64,000 nucleotides of DNA from Petaurus breviceps papuanus (Eukaryota; Chordata; Mammalia; Diprotodontia; Petauridae): contig JAMXIF010001210.1 of assembly GCA_028583685.1 (NCBI GenBank), positions 10,585,468 through 10,649,467 on the forward strand, given 5' to 3'. Below, piece by piece: positions 1-11,215 of the stretch (the stretch's first letter is position 1; every line of letters begins with the position of its first letter). A program made the position numbers and the translations under genes. A model generated the notes under the pieces. That model was not told the origin of the DNA and did no database searches. It worked only from the letters and a program-made list of their open reading frames with translations.

Positions 1-72
1 CAAAGAGCTACTCATATAAGGGGTGAATTAGCTAAAAATATCATGTAGTAAAAAAAAAATAATAAGAACATG

Positions 73-700
73 GTAGGGCAGCCAGCCTAGCTGAAGCAGA
101 GATATCTTGTGGGAGAGACAGGAGGCAGTATATACAGTATCAGGAAAGTAAAACATTGATTACCACAACCTAGATGACTATCTCTCCTCAAACCCTGGTG
201 CAGCATCTGAGACCAAGAGTCTTGAGAATAGCAGTGCCCCCTAAACAATCATACATGCTTCCAGTCTAGCCTGGCACATAGTAGGCACTTAGTCACTATT
301 GATTGATTAATTGACAAATCATTGTGGGGAGGAGGCCCATTTTCCTCATTACCAGTACTATGACCAACTGCTACCAACAGGCAAAAAGGCAAAGGACTTC
401 TGAGAGTGGCAGCACCCCTCAGACTACAGCTTCTTTTACTATCCCAGTCCTCCCAGCTATCATCTGAGGAAACAACTCCTATGGAAAATGGGGTGGGGGA
501 AACAGCCATCCCCACCAACTAACACAAGTCAGTTAAGCCAGTTTAGCCAAAGCAATAAGACACCCTGAGGGAAAGGAGATAGCAAGCATCAGGCAAGTCA
601 AACTACCACCACCATCTTGACCACAGTATCCCTTCAAACCCTGATGGAGACAATTCAGCACACTGAGCCCAAGAGCCTTGGGAACAGCGATGCCTCTGGC
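73..700. repeat. Diverged direct repeat of unknown class
   Basis: Blocks at 73-240 and 530-700 align in order: ATCAGGAAAGTAAAAC with ATCAGGCAAGTCAAAC, CTCAAACCCTGGTG with TTCAAACCCTGATG, and CCAAGAGTCTTGAGAATAGCAGTGCC with its partner. They are about 460 nt apart and strongly diverged. A MIR/L2-like end (GGCACATAGTAGGCACTTAG) lies between them at 270-310. The family is not recognised. Confidence 0.45.
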
Positions 701-1024
701 CCAGTGCCTTCAGCCATAGTCCTAGGATGGGACCCCTGGGAAGATGCAGCTGCGTAACTGCTCTTACAGGTGTTAGAGGCACAGCTACTGAAGAACTGAA
801 AAAGAAAAGTTCTTGCCACCAAAGTGGTTGGCTCTGTCAAATGGTCCAACATCAGAAACCGGCATTTTATCAGGGAACACGCCATTAAAGAGGATACATT
901 AATATTGGCTTTGCTCCAGCACCAAAGGCCCATGAGACTTTTCCATTTGATTTGTAGCTGAAGTACTCTGTGGTCTTTCCCCACTGGAATGCGAACGCTG
1001 AGAACAAGGACTGTCTTAATTTTC

Positions 1025-1080
1025 TGCTTGTATCCCTAGCACTTACAGTGCTTTGCACACACTAAGCACTTAATAAATGC
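1025..1080 (+). repeat. L2/MIR-type 3' end
   Basis: TATCCCTAGCACTTACAGTG followed by CACTAAGCACTTAATAAATGC is the typical 3' end of L2-like elements. Confidence 0.6.
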
Positions 1081-2129
1081 TTTACAAAGGTATTAGAAGA
1101 CCTAATTCTTCTTATCCCCATCTAGGTATACTATTCCATAAGGGCATGGACCATACTCATTGATTTTATGTCCCCTAGCCTAGGTGGAATGTTGCCATTT
1201 TACTGCCCCCCAATAGGATAAGTGGGAATTATAACCTGTTGGCCATGTGTCCTTTACCATCTACAATACTTTCATCAATAATAGCATACACCCTGAGAGC
1301 AGTACAATTGTCTTTTGTACCCTAGTTGGGTTTCACTTGATTTTCAGGAAAGCTAAAACAGGTGCATGAAATGCTAAATTCTGTTAGAGATTGTTGGGTG
1401 AGAGGAAATGAAAGAAACTCCTGCAAAGCTGCATTTTCACTCTCCACCTCCAGATAGAGAGTCAGAGTGAAGACTTCAGTGGACATGACTAACTTGGGAA
1501 TTTGTTTTGTTTGACTATACATATTGGTAATGGGTTTTGTTTTTCTTGCTTTCTAAATAGGGAGCAGAGTGGAAAATGCCAGGGAGAGAATTCAGAACAA
1601 GAAATAAAATGAAAATGAATTTTTAAAAAGTCTATGTTTTTGTTTCCTCATTTTTAGATTTTTTTTTAAAGAAGGGTGACTGATTTATGTGTATAAGCTT
1701 TTTAAAAGAAAAATTCCAAGTGGTAAGCATACTTCTTAGTTATTTTTTAAGGTTCAGGGGTGGGTGAGCAGTGGGAGGGAGGAGGACATGCTTGCTTTCA
1801 AGATGTTGTTTACTAAGGATTATTTTGTGATGGAGACAAACTGACAGACCAAAAGTCTCTTTTTTTCCAAATTGAATTTTGTGTTTCATTACTCACTGTC
1901 AAGATTTTTTGTTTATGTTTTTGAAGAAAAGAAAGTAGGAAGGGATTCAGAACTTAAAAATTTTACAAAATAAATGTTAACAACAAAGAATAAATTTATT
2001 TTAAAAGAAAATAAAGTAGAAGTTTTAATTTTGTAATCCTGAAAGACAGAGGCTGAAATGTGAAAATTTAATGTGTCTTCTCTTAAAAACCAAAACAAAA
2101 CCTTGCCTTAAATATCTTCTTTAAAGTCT

Positions 2130-2925
2130 TTCTAAATGATTCTCACCAGCTATAGTTATTCATAACCCAACGACCATAATTTGGCCTCACTCTCACCTGA
2201 ACTATCACAATGAACTCTTAATTGGCGTCCCCATCCACTCTGTATCTCTCCAATCCATCTTCCACACAGCTGCCAAAATGAGAGTGCTAAAGCTTGGATT
2301 TGGTCATGCCCCTTCCCTGCTCAAGAAGCTTTTCTGATTGATTACAAATTACTCTCCCTCACACACACTGCATGCTCCAGACAAACTTGGCTGTTCTATT
2401 TGCTGCACACAGCATTTCATCTTTTGTGACTGTGTCATTGCCCAGCTGCCCTTCATGCCTAGAATGCTTGTCCTTTATACCTTCACTTCTTGGAATCCCT
2501 GTCTCCTCTCAAGGTTCAGCTCAAGTACCTGTTCCTGCCAGGGACCTTTCTGTATTCTCTTCATCATCCATACTCCCTGCTTCCAATCATTGTATATTTA
2601 GTGTATATCTCACATTTACTCATCTGGGAATGTCATACTCCCCTTTCCCTAATAAAATGTAAGCTTTTATAGAACAAGGATGACTTCACTTTTATACTTG
2701 TATATCCAGAAGTTATCAATCCACTTTTACCTAGATTATAGCCAGAGCCTCCTATTTGATCTCCCTGACTTCAGTCTCTCTTATTAAATCTCCATATACC
2801 AGTCAAATTGATATTACTGGAGGACAGGTCTGACCCTGTCATATTGTTCTCAGTTGATGAGGAACCCCAAACCACTTTGCCTGCTTCAGGGATGATTGAT
2901 GGGAAAAATGCAGCCTGTGGAAAGG
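2130..2925 (+). mobile_element. L2 LINE 3' fragments
   Basis: CTCACCTGAACTATCACAA, CCATCTTCCACACAGCTGCC, GAATGCTTGTCCTTTATACC and the end CCTAATAAAATGTAAGC follow the order of the L2 3' region. A second piece (2690-2925) repeats earlier L2 sequence. It is old and diverged. Confidence 0.6.
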
Positions 2926-2929
2926 CAGT

Positions 2930-3470
2930 TGTTGCTTTTCTGCCCTTTGTTTTCAAAGAGGACCAATGACATCATGGAGTGATGTTTTAACTCATGCGTG
3001 GACTGGATTTAAGGGAGGTAGAATTGTACAACATTGTCAGATTCAGTCTCTCTTCCAGAGATGTTGAAGGTCAGTGGTAAGACAAAAATCAAGATGACTG
3101 ATGATGGCTCACACTGCAATAGATAGCCTTGGTGTCTTTGGTATCTGATAAAGCTCGAAGCACTCCACAGTGACTGTTTCAGCTGCCTTCCCGGCTGTTT
3201 TAATAAATTGTTCTCATCCATTCAGTCTGCTGGGGGACATCTTCATATGCTAGGGATAGACACCCCCCTAACTCACTGACAGGTTTGTGGCCTATCAGTT
3301 ACCCTCAACCTCATTTAGCCTGTGTGATGAGATGGTTTATGTGTGGCCACGGCACATGGTACAGTTTCTTGGAGCCACAGGTGAGAGTTGAGTGCCAGGT
3401 AGACACCAAAGGTGATTAAGTAGCCCTCACAAGGACTCAGAAAGCGCTCACACCAGAGGTGCTAGTCCTA
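2930..3470 (-). mobile_element. RTE-tailed repeat
   Basis: Near 2950 the plus strand has TTTCAAAGAGGACCAATGAC followed by ATCATGGAGTGATGTTTTAA, the 3' tail (read on the minus strand) of marsupial RTE-type elements. The same tail ends the RTE LINE at 35685 and the fragment at 16440. No coding remnant is seen. Confidence 0.6.
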
Positions 3471-3599
3471 TATACCCCAAATGGTCAGGAGAGGTCAGAA
3501 AAGGACCACAAATCATTAGGGTGTGATTATATTGTGTACCATCTTGGGCTCATGTTTTTAGTATTTGTGGCATATAGTCCATTGTTGTAGATGGTACAT

Positions 3600-4580
3600 C
3601 ATTTCAATAGGAGATACAGAAAATACCTTTTCACAGTTTTCAGATGAAAAAATCAGTCATATGAAGAAATGCTCTAAATCATAATTGATTAGAGAAATGC
3701 AAATTAAAACAACTCTGAGGTACTACCTCAGATTGGTTAATATTACAGAAAAGGAAAATGGTAAATGTTGGAGAGAGTGTGGGAAAATTGAGACATTGAT
3801 GCACTGTTGGTGGAATTGTGAAATGATTCAACCATTCTGGAGAATAATTGAAACTATACCCAAAGGGCAATCAAATTGTGTCTCCCTTTTGATGCAGCAA
3901 TACCAGTACTAGGTCCATATCCCAAAGAGATAACAAGAAAAGGGAAAAGAACCCAGATGTTCAAAAATATTTATAGCAGCTCTTTCTGTGGCAGCAAAAA
4001 ATTAGAAATTTAGGGAATATCTATCAATTTGGGAATGACTGAACAAGTTGGGGTATATGGTTGTTAGGGAATACTATTGTGCTATAAGAAATGATGAGTA
4101 TGTGGATTTCAGAAAAACCTGGACAGTCTTGCATGAACTGTTGCAAACTGAAGTGAGCAGAACCAAGAGAACATTGTACATAGTAACAGCACCATTGTGT
4201 GATGGTCAACTATGAATGACTTAGCTCTTCTTAGCAATACCATGATATAAGACAATTCCAAAGGACTCATGATGAAAAATGCTATCCTCATCCAGAGAAA
4301 GAACTGATGGAGTCTGAATGCAGACTGAAGCACACCATTTTCACTTTCTTTTTCTTTGTGGTTCTTTTCTCTTGACCTGTTTCTTCTTTCACAACATGAT
4401 TAATATGGAAATGCTTTACATGATTGAACAGATATAACCAATATCAAATTGCTTACTGTCTTAGGGAGAGGGTGGTGAGGGTGGCAGAGAGACCATTTGG
4501 AACTCAAAACTTTTAAATAATGAATGTTAAAAATTGTCTTTACAAAAATTGGAAAAAATACTATTGAAATTTTTTAAATG
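3600..4580 (+). mobile_element. L1 LINE, 3' truncated piece (ORF2 end and 3' UTR)
   Basis: GAAATGCAAATTAAAACAAC, GATGCACTGTTGGTGGAATT and GAATGACTGAACAAGTTGGG are standard L1 ORF2 3' landmarks. The 3' UTR ends near ATTGGAAAAAATACTATT. Only the last kilobase is present, a usual 5' truncation, and the frame is decayed. Confidence 0.85.
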
Positions 4581-4719
4581 ATACAAAAAATGCCTTCTCC
4601 CCAGACTGGGCTGGAATGGGTAGGGCAAAAATGAACCCTCCTCATTCTGGGCCAAAGGATGTTAGAAGTTTTCAATGCTCAAAATTGGCTTCAGGTTTGA
4701 AAGATCACAATTATACTAC

Positions 4720-4935
4720 TTTAATGCTTGCAAAGCTCTTTAAAGATATTAATTACCTCTGTCAATCTCTTCTTCACAACAGCCACCATCCGCTAAAAGT
4801 CTTATTGTTATTCCCGTTTTATAGGGATTAAAAAAAACCAAGGTATGAGGAAATTAAAGATTTGCCTAGGATCACATAACTATTAAGTGTCTAAAGAGAA
4901 TTTGAACTCGTCTTCCTAATTCCAAGTTCAAGGTT
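4720..4935 (-). repeat. MIR-type SINE
   Basis: CAAAGCTCTTTAAAGATATT, CCCGTTTTATAGGGAT and GATCACATAACTATTAAGTG are MIR core and 3' landmarks in reverse orientation. Confidence 0.6.
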
Positions 4936-5606
4936 TAGCAAGCATAAAACAAAACCTGATTTTTGTGCATGAGGAATTTTCATCTGAAAGAGAGGAAGAG
5001 CTGGGGTTGCTTTTCAGCAGTGTTCAGTGCCACGGGAAAAGAGTGGTACAGAGCAATGAGAGCAATGAATTGGGTGAAAACACATACATAAATAAGGGTG
5101 AAAGGTCTGTGGATGGGCCTTGTGGAACAAAGACTTAAGCAGACACAGAATAAGAGATTTAAATGGAAAAGACAAATGTATGAACTGTTTTCTGCTAATC
5201 ACAATGGAGGACTTAGTTTTTGTCCTCTGAGTTTCTGACATTGCCTTTCTTACCTCCAAAAATTAAAGTCATTGTAGGTACTTGGATAGCTCTCTGGGAC
5301 ATTATCAACTGTTCTAATTGCATAAAATGTTTCTCCACCAAGCCTCATCCACAACTCTGTTTTTCTTTTTTGAGGGCTGTCGATCCTCCTCCCCAAAATC
5401 AGATATTACTTGATTTGTATCTATATACAATTATGTACGTTAGCATCTGAAATTGTCTCTAATGACAGTGTGAATTATGATTCAACAACAACAACAATTT
5501 ATCATTGATATCCCTAACAGTAATTTTATTTGATGGTTTCTAAGAGCCTTTCCAGCTACAAATTTTTGATTGATTCTATGATCTCATCTTAATGTTTAGT
5601 TTAGTT

Positions 5607-5741
5607 TTTTTTTGAGGCAATTGGGGTTAAGTGACTTGCCCAGGGTCACACAGCTAGTAAGTGTCTGAGGCTGGATTTGAACTCAAGTCCTCCTGACTCC
5701 AGGATCAGTCCTCTATCCACTGAGACAACTAGCTGCTCTGC
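5607..5741 (-). mobile_element. WALLSI-like tRNA-type SINE
   Basis: GGCAATTGGGGTTAAGTGAC, GGTCACACAGCTAGTAAGTG and CTATCCACTGAGACAACTAG read as the reverse complement of the common SINE. A T run at 5607 is its A tail. Confidence 0.85.
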
Positions 5742-5954
5742 TAACAGTAATTTTAATTACATACAGCTAGTATGTGTCAGAGGTAGGACTTGAACCAACG
5801 TCTTTCTTAATCTGAGGCCAACGCCTTCCTTGCTATGATATCTTTTATGTTCTTCTCTTAAGATGATAAAATTACTTATTTATTTTTATATTATTATATA
5901 TATTTATATTAATATATAATATTATATATTAAAATTACCTCTTACTTATCATTG

Positions 5955-6215
5955 GGGGGAAGTTATGTGGTGTAGTGCATAGAGTGCCAATCCTGGAGTC
6001 AGGAGGACATGAGTTTAAATGTGGCCACAGACACTTACTTGGTATGTGACCGTGGACAAGTTAATTAATCCTGTTTGCCTCAGTTTTCTCATCTGTAAAA
6101 TGAACTCAAGAAAGAAATGGCAAACCACGCCAGGATCTTTGCCAAGAAAACTCCAAAAGGGGTCACAAAGAGTTGGATATGACAGAAAAATGATTCAACA
6201 ACAACAGCAACAATT
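5955..6215 (+). mobile_element. Mar-1-like CORE-SINE, near full length
   Basis: The tRNA-like head (GTGGTGTAGTGCATAGAGTG), CORE part (CAGTTTTCTCATCTGTAAAA) and tail (AAGAGTTGGATATGACAGAA, then AACAACAACAGCAACAA) are all present. The length is about 260 nt. Confidence 0.85.
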
Positions 6216-7112
6216 TATCCTTGATATCCCTAATAGTAATATTAATTACATATCTGTCTATTAATTTGAAAGACAGGTGTGAATACATATTTTTTTTCCT
6301 CTTAAGTCTTTGGGAGTCATTTTTTGGTTCAGATTTTGTGGGGGGGGGTTTGTTGTTTAGTTTTAGGTTTTGCTTTTTTTTTTTTTTTTAGCTTAACTAT
6401 AACTTTTACACAGCCCTTCTGGCTTACATTATCCACATAATTGAGAACTCTCAAGTATATTGGTTAGATGAAAACTAGCTTGAGAGACAGTTTCTTATTC
6501 ATTCCCTCACTCAAAATAACAGAATATTAGTGCCATAAGTGGCCTTTAATCCTGCAGTGCTACATTGGGAAGGGGCTTTAGAACATATGTTAGAATATAG
6601 GACATGGACTGATGGAGCTACAGAGATATAAAGATCATTGTGAGTACAGACTTCTCATTTTGTACAAAAATTTCCAAGTCCTCCTATCCCCTAATACCTC
6701 CCTTGTGAGCCTGTGAAGGAGGTGGTTTCTACCACTAGCAATCTATTCCTTTAGGCTAAACATCACTCTCCCTCTGTGGGGTCTATTTACAGAATCACAC
6801 AGACTTTGAGAGTTGGAGGGGGCATAAGCAGCCATCTAGTCCAGCACAAAAATAAAAACAATCATGTCAATTACTCCTGACAAGTAGTCATCCAAACTCT
6901 GCTCTGTAAGGATGGAGGAACTGAGTACTTTGAGGCAGTCCATTCCATTTTTTCTAAGTTTAAAATTTTTTTCCACAACTAAATAGTACTTGACTTTAAA
7001 AGACATTTTCTGCCTATGCATTGATCTGCAAAATGACTGTACCAAGACTTGGTCTTGCTGAGGTGGAAAGATGAGAAGAAGTGGCTTTTCCTCTCTTCAG
7101 ATATCTCCTTAC

Positions 7113-7411
7113 CTTGATCCGGTGAACCAGAGGAGCAAATAGGAACACGAAGAGTTCTACAGTGGCCATGGAATTCTGGAAGAATTTCCTACGGCTGTTC
7201 TCTTCTTCTTCATGGGAGCTGCTTCGTCGAGCATGTGCTGGTGATCCCTGGTTTTCGACTTGATGGATAAAGGCACTGCTGCCACCACCCCAGCTGGAAC
7301 CTCTGTCTCCTCCAAAACGATCGCTGTTGCAGTCCTGGGGGGCCTCAAGTAGCATCCAGTGCAGGGTGTGAAGGAGTTTGGTTTCTGCAACACCTAGTTT
7401 ATCCTGATGAC
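7113..7411 (-). CDS. UNC80: UNC80 exon 4
   Basis: This 299-nt exon has a TTCACCCAG acceptor and a GTAAGG donor. It completes the glycine codon and reads HQDKLGVAETKLLHTLHWML, LEAPQDCNSDRFGGDRGSSW, a variable loop, then NSMATVELFVFLFAPLVHRIK. Both ends match human UNC80 closely. The middle loop (GSPAHARRSSSHEEEENSRRKF) differs from the human version as I recall it and gains an RRSSS basophilic kinase-type motif. The exon ends in phase 0. The next exon (human ESDLTFRLASGLV) was not found below 7113 and should lie before position 1. Confidence 0.95.
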
Positions 7412-7681
7412 CTGGGTGAAATATATTTGCCAGTGACATCTTTTGAGAAAGACTAGAGATTTTGTGAACCAAGCAATCAGTTCCAAATATAAGCGCTTTA
7501 AGACTTATGCTACTAGTTTGCTAGGTGACAGGGGATGCACTCCATGGTATAACTTCCCCTCCTTTCTATGGGTAGTAACAATAAAAATTAAGTAGATGTA
7601 ATGTAATAACTTGTTAAGAGTTTATTGGTTTTAAAGGCATAAAAGCTACCAAAAGCTATGGTGAACAATAATACCATAAAG

Positions 7682-7877
7682 CAGTGGTTCTTAGCCCAAG
7701 GTCCACAAACCGGTTGTTTTTTTTTTTTTTTAACACATTGATAACTACATTTCATTTATAATTCATTTCCTTTGTAATTACATGTATTTTATTTTATGCA
7801 TTTAAAAACATTATTCTGATAAGAGACCCAGAGGGGATACCAAAGGTGTCCATGACACAAAAAGGTTAAAAATCCCT
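7682..7877 (+). mobile_element. hAT-like non-autonomous DNA transposon
   Basis: It starts CAGTGGTTCTTAGCCC and ends GGTTAAAAATCCCTA, imperfect inverted ends of the hAT/Charlie kind. The AT-rich centre TTCCTTTGTAATTACATGTA recurs at 26485-26619. A SINE inserted at its right end. Confidence 0.6.
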
Positions 7878-7883
7878 ACCTTA

Positions 7884-8038
7884 GAGGCAGTTTGGTGGCA
7901 CAGTGTATAGAGCACAGCCCTGGAGTCAGGAGGACCTGAGTTCAAATCCTTAACACTTAACACTTACTAGCTGTGTGACCTTGGGCAAGTCACTTAACCC
8001 CAATTTCCCTGCCTTACCCCATTCCAAAAAGCAAAAAA
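7884..8038 (+). mobile_element. WALLSI-like SINE with perfect target duplication
   Basis: The head GAGGCAGTTTGGTGGCACAG and the tail CACTTAACCCCAATTTCCC plus A run are present. It is flanked by a 16-nt direct repeat AAAAATCCCTACCTTA (7868-7883 and 8039-8054), the mark of L1-driven insertion. Confidence 0.9.
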
Positions 8039-8616
8039 AAAAATCCCTACCTTAAAAGAATTTCTTTCTTTTTTAAAATTCATGTAGGTAGCAGAAACAT
8101 ATTACAAACCTTTTTAGCAAAACTGAATATGTTAACAAATGATGTTTTTCTCTAAAACCCTTTCAAAATCCTTGGAAAATAAGTCTTTTCTCAGGAAAAT
8201 GGATTAAGAATGGTACTAAACTTTTTAACAAAAAAATAATTCTATTCTGGATTATCTCATTTCCTTCCCCCACACCTGAAGAAATCTGAATACTGACTCA
8301 TTTAAGTTCAGTCTCTTTTACTAGTCCACCAAAAATGATTAGTGAGCTAACATTCACACATCTCCACAGGGAAAGAATTAAGATTTCAATTATAAGAGAG
8401 GAAGAACCTTTGTGTAACCCTAGGGGTGAGGAAGGTGGTGTAGGAGGAATGCGGTAGTGGTTTGGTTACTGGATAATTCTACAATGTTAACTCATCCTGC
8501 ATTTTAATCTACCTTTTCTTTCTTTAGGGTTTCTATAATCTTTTTTGAAATCTCTTTGAGGCAGAGAGTCATCTTAAAGGATTGGAGTATGGTGAGAGAG
8601 GATAGGTTAGTTTGAA

Positions 8617-8760
<144 letters not shown>

Positions 8761-9665
8761 CTCTCCTCCCTCCCAGCTAGAAATGGCTTGGAGATAGATT
8801 AATGTCAATGAAATACAATTATTTCTGACATATCTGAGCCTAAATTGTAGGGTAAAGTATTAGTATTAATATATTTTCTTTCACAAGATATAAAAAAGGG
8901 CCTCAATATTTAAATGACTACTATTGTGAAATCTTCTGCAAAATGAATAATCACTCCATAATTTATCTGAATTAACCTTTCAATTTCAGATATGAAATCT
9001 GCTCAAAGTAAATAATAATTGTAATCTCTTTTTCAAAATTCCTTCAAGTATAAGGTAAACTATGCTGCTATACCATTAAAATACTTCACTTTTAATTATC
9101 TACAAGAATCAGAGACATTGAACTTTAGAGATATCCTTTTCCATTTTACTTTAGTGAATTTTCAAAGATAATGAAATATTTCCTAGATGTCAGCTAATGA
9201 GAGGTCAGTTCAAAATTATTAGACTTCAGTTCTGAGTGTTTCTCCATGTGGCAGTAGAACTAATTCAGGTCAGAGATTTGCTGGTTCTGTAAACTGTCAC
9301 TTGGGCAGCAGAGAGTACTGCCAGATTCTCCCACCATGTGATTCATATTGGTAGCCATTAAGTATGAAATCTTCCAAACTTGTTACCACTTGGAATACAA
9401 ATACACTGACGATTACCCAAAGGAATGCACAGAAAGGCATAGATCAAGTATATTCTGTTGAGATTATTTTTGCGATTGTGTCTGTTAACAGAGATAACAA
9501 TATACAGTTTCATGGATTGTGCTATGAAACCTATGTGGTTATTTTCATTGATAAATTCAAATAGAGAAAATATAGACTAGAAACTAAAAACAAATACAAT
9601 ATAAAAAAGGCCTAGTCAACATTGATTATAGTTCATTTTAAGAAACAAGTAAAAAGAAACAGAGA

Positions 9666-9825
9666 GGGGCAGCCAGGTAGCACAACGAGTAAGAGCACCG
9701 GCCCCAGTGTCAGGATGACCTGGGGATCGAATCCAGGCTCATACACTTAGCACCCACACAGAAACACCTGGCCGTGTAACCTTGAGCAAGTTACTTAACC
9801 CCAATTGCTTAAAAAAAAAAAAAAG
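9666..9825 (+). mobile_element. WALLSI-like SINE, 'CACCTGGCCGTGTAACC' subtype
   Basis: GGGCAGCCAGGTAGCACAAC begins it and CTTAACCCCAATTGCTT plus an A run ends it. It has a 14-nt target duplication AAAAGAAACAGAGA at 9652-9665 and 9826-9839. It is the same subtype as 17439-17596 and the dimer at 59557. Confidence 0.9.
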
Positions 9826-9839
9826 AAAAGAAACAGAGA

Positions 9840-9940
9840 AGCAGTCTAGCATTGTGGATATTGTGCTGGACTTAACAGTCAAGATGACCTGAGCTAAAAT
9901 TGCACATTGTAGGTAAATAAATCACTGAACCTCAGGCTAT
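9840..9940 (+). repeat. MIR-type SINE fragment
   Basis: GCAGTCTAGCATTGTGGATA and GTGCTGGACTTAACAGTCAA match the 5' half of MIR. Confidence 0.5.
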
Positions 9941-10306
9941 TGTCAAGATTTTAAGCTATAGATTATAAATGAAATAGGTTGGAAGAAAGAGTTCCTGTAG
10001 TATCCAAATCACTGGATCTGGACCTAAAAATATAGTTGTGACCCAAAGTGATATAAATAAGGTGTTAATAGGAGGGCAATGACTTTAGCAGATGGACTTC
10101 TAAATTCATAGTCACTGAGGAATGGACCAAATCCAAAGGCAAGAGTATTGTGCTGGTTATAAGAACAAAAACAAATAGCTGTGGTCCTTAAAGAATGAGT
10201 TGTCATTAGTTTTCTGGGAACCACCCTGGGAACGCTTTGGTTCAGCTTGACTCTCATAGGTAGGTAATACTGGTATAGACTAACTAGCACATGGTGGAAT
10301 ACCAAC

Positions 10307-10463
10307 CCAGTTTATTCCTGTTGGAGAGCAGTGTTGCAGTGCAGTGTAGAACATGAGGCAAAGCAGCCTGGACCAACTCCCAGCGGGAAATGCTCTGGAT
10401 GGCTTCAGAAAGGGCTGGAGAGAGGCCATGAAGCTTGTTTTCTACCAGAACTCGTTCAAAGGA
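10307..10463 (-). CDS. UNC80: UNC80 exon 3
   Basis: This 157-nt exon has a CTTCTAG acceptor and a G|GTTGGT donor. It reads SFERVLVENKLHGLSPALSE, then AIQSISRWELVQAALPHVLH, then CTATLLSNRNKL plus one base. It appears identical or nearly identical to human UNC80 in this conserved N-terminal helical region. It ends with one base of a glycine codon that exon 4 completes. No stop or frameshift is seen. Confidence 0.95.
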
Positions 10464-10534
10464 CTAGAAGATGGGGAAAAGCACATAAATGATTGTACTA
10501 GACTATCTTAATGCACAATGGAGAATAGAGTCTA

Positions 10535-10745
10535 AGATGCCTTCTAGTAACATATTTTTATTTGAAAATGTTTTAATTTAATATTTTATTTCCCCCAAGT
10601 ACATGTAAAAACAATTTTTAACATTCATTTTAAAATATTTTTGAGTTTCAAATTCTCCCCTTCTCTCCCTCCTCTTCCCTCCCCTTCATGAGAAGGCAAG
10701 CAATTTGATATAGGTTATACATGTGCAGTCATGGAAAACAATTCC
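10535..10745 (-). mobile_element. L1 3' end
   Basis: TATTTCCCCCAAGTACATGT, CAATTTTTAACATTCATTTT and GCAAGCAATTTGATATAGGT are the reverse complement of the L1 3' UTR found at 4400-4570 and 35150-35330. Confidence 0.75.
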
Positions 10746-10759
10746 AAAACAGGTATTTT

Positions 10760-11215
10760 CAAAAGATAAAAATAATTTACATCTGCATAATACTTCATCA
10801 TCTACAAAGCACATTAAATACGTTACTGTGTTTCATATTTATAGTAACCTTATGATACAGGTAGGGCAATTATTATTGTCTGTATTTTATAGCTGCCAAA
10901 CCTGAGGTTCAGAGAAGAAAGTTCTGTAGTACAGTAGGAAATGCACTAGATTTGCATTCAGAGGACCTGGATTTGAATTTTACTTGGCATAGATCAGTAA
11001 CCCTGAGTAAGCCATTAAAAAGCTCTAGGTCTAAGTTTCCTCATCTGTCAAATGAGATTGGAAGTGATCTCAGAGACCACTTAATCCAATGCCTTCATCT
11101 TACAGATGACTTTCCAAAGGTCATATAGTTAGTTTAACAGATGAAATTCAAACCACAAGTGGCCCCAAATTTTGACTCCAAATTTTCTGACTCTTTTCTA
11201 CTATACCATGGTATC
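10760..11215. repeat. MIR-type SINE fragments
   Basis: There are two pieces. At 10780-10920 are TACAAAGCACATTAAATACG and TTTTATAGCTGCCAAACCTG. At 10920-11215 are GTAGGAAATGCACTAGATTTG and TCCTCATCTGTCAAATGAGA. Confidence 0.55.

Larger units (their letters stand above)
1..7112 (-). other. UNC80: UNC80 intron 4 (partial)
   Basis: No UNC80 exon was found. It holds a diverged direct repeat (73-700), L2 (2130-2925), RTE-tail repeat (2930-3470), L1 (3600-4580), MIR (4720-4935) and SINEs (5607-6215). The stretches 1080-2120, 4940-5480 and 6250-7110 show no clear feature. Confidence 0.7.

Noticed and set aside
1-7112. Fifth exon of UNC80
   Set aside because: No match to the expected ESDLTFRLASGLVIW peptide was seen on the minus strand.
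7884-8038. Possible tRNA genes at the heads of SINEs
   Set aside because: The tRNA-like boxes belong to tRNA-derived SINEs with A tails and target duplications, not to isolated tRNA genes.
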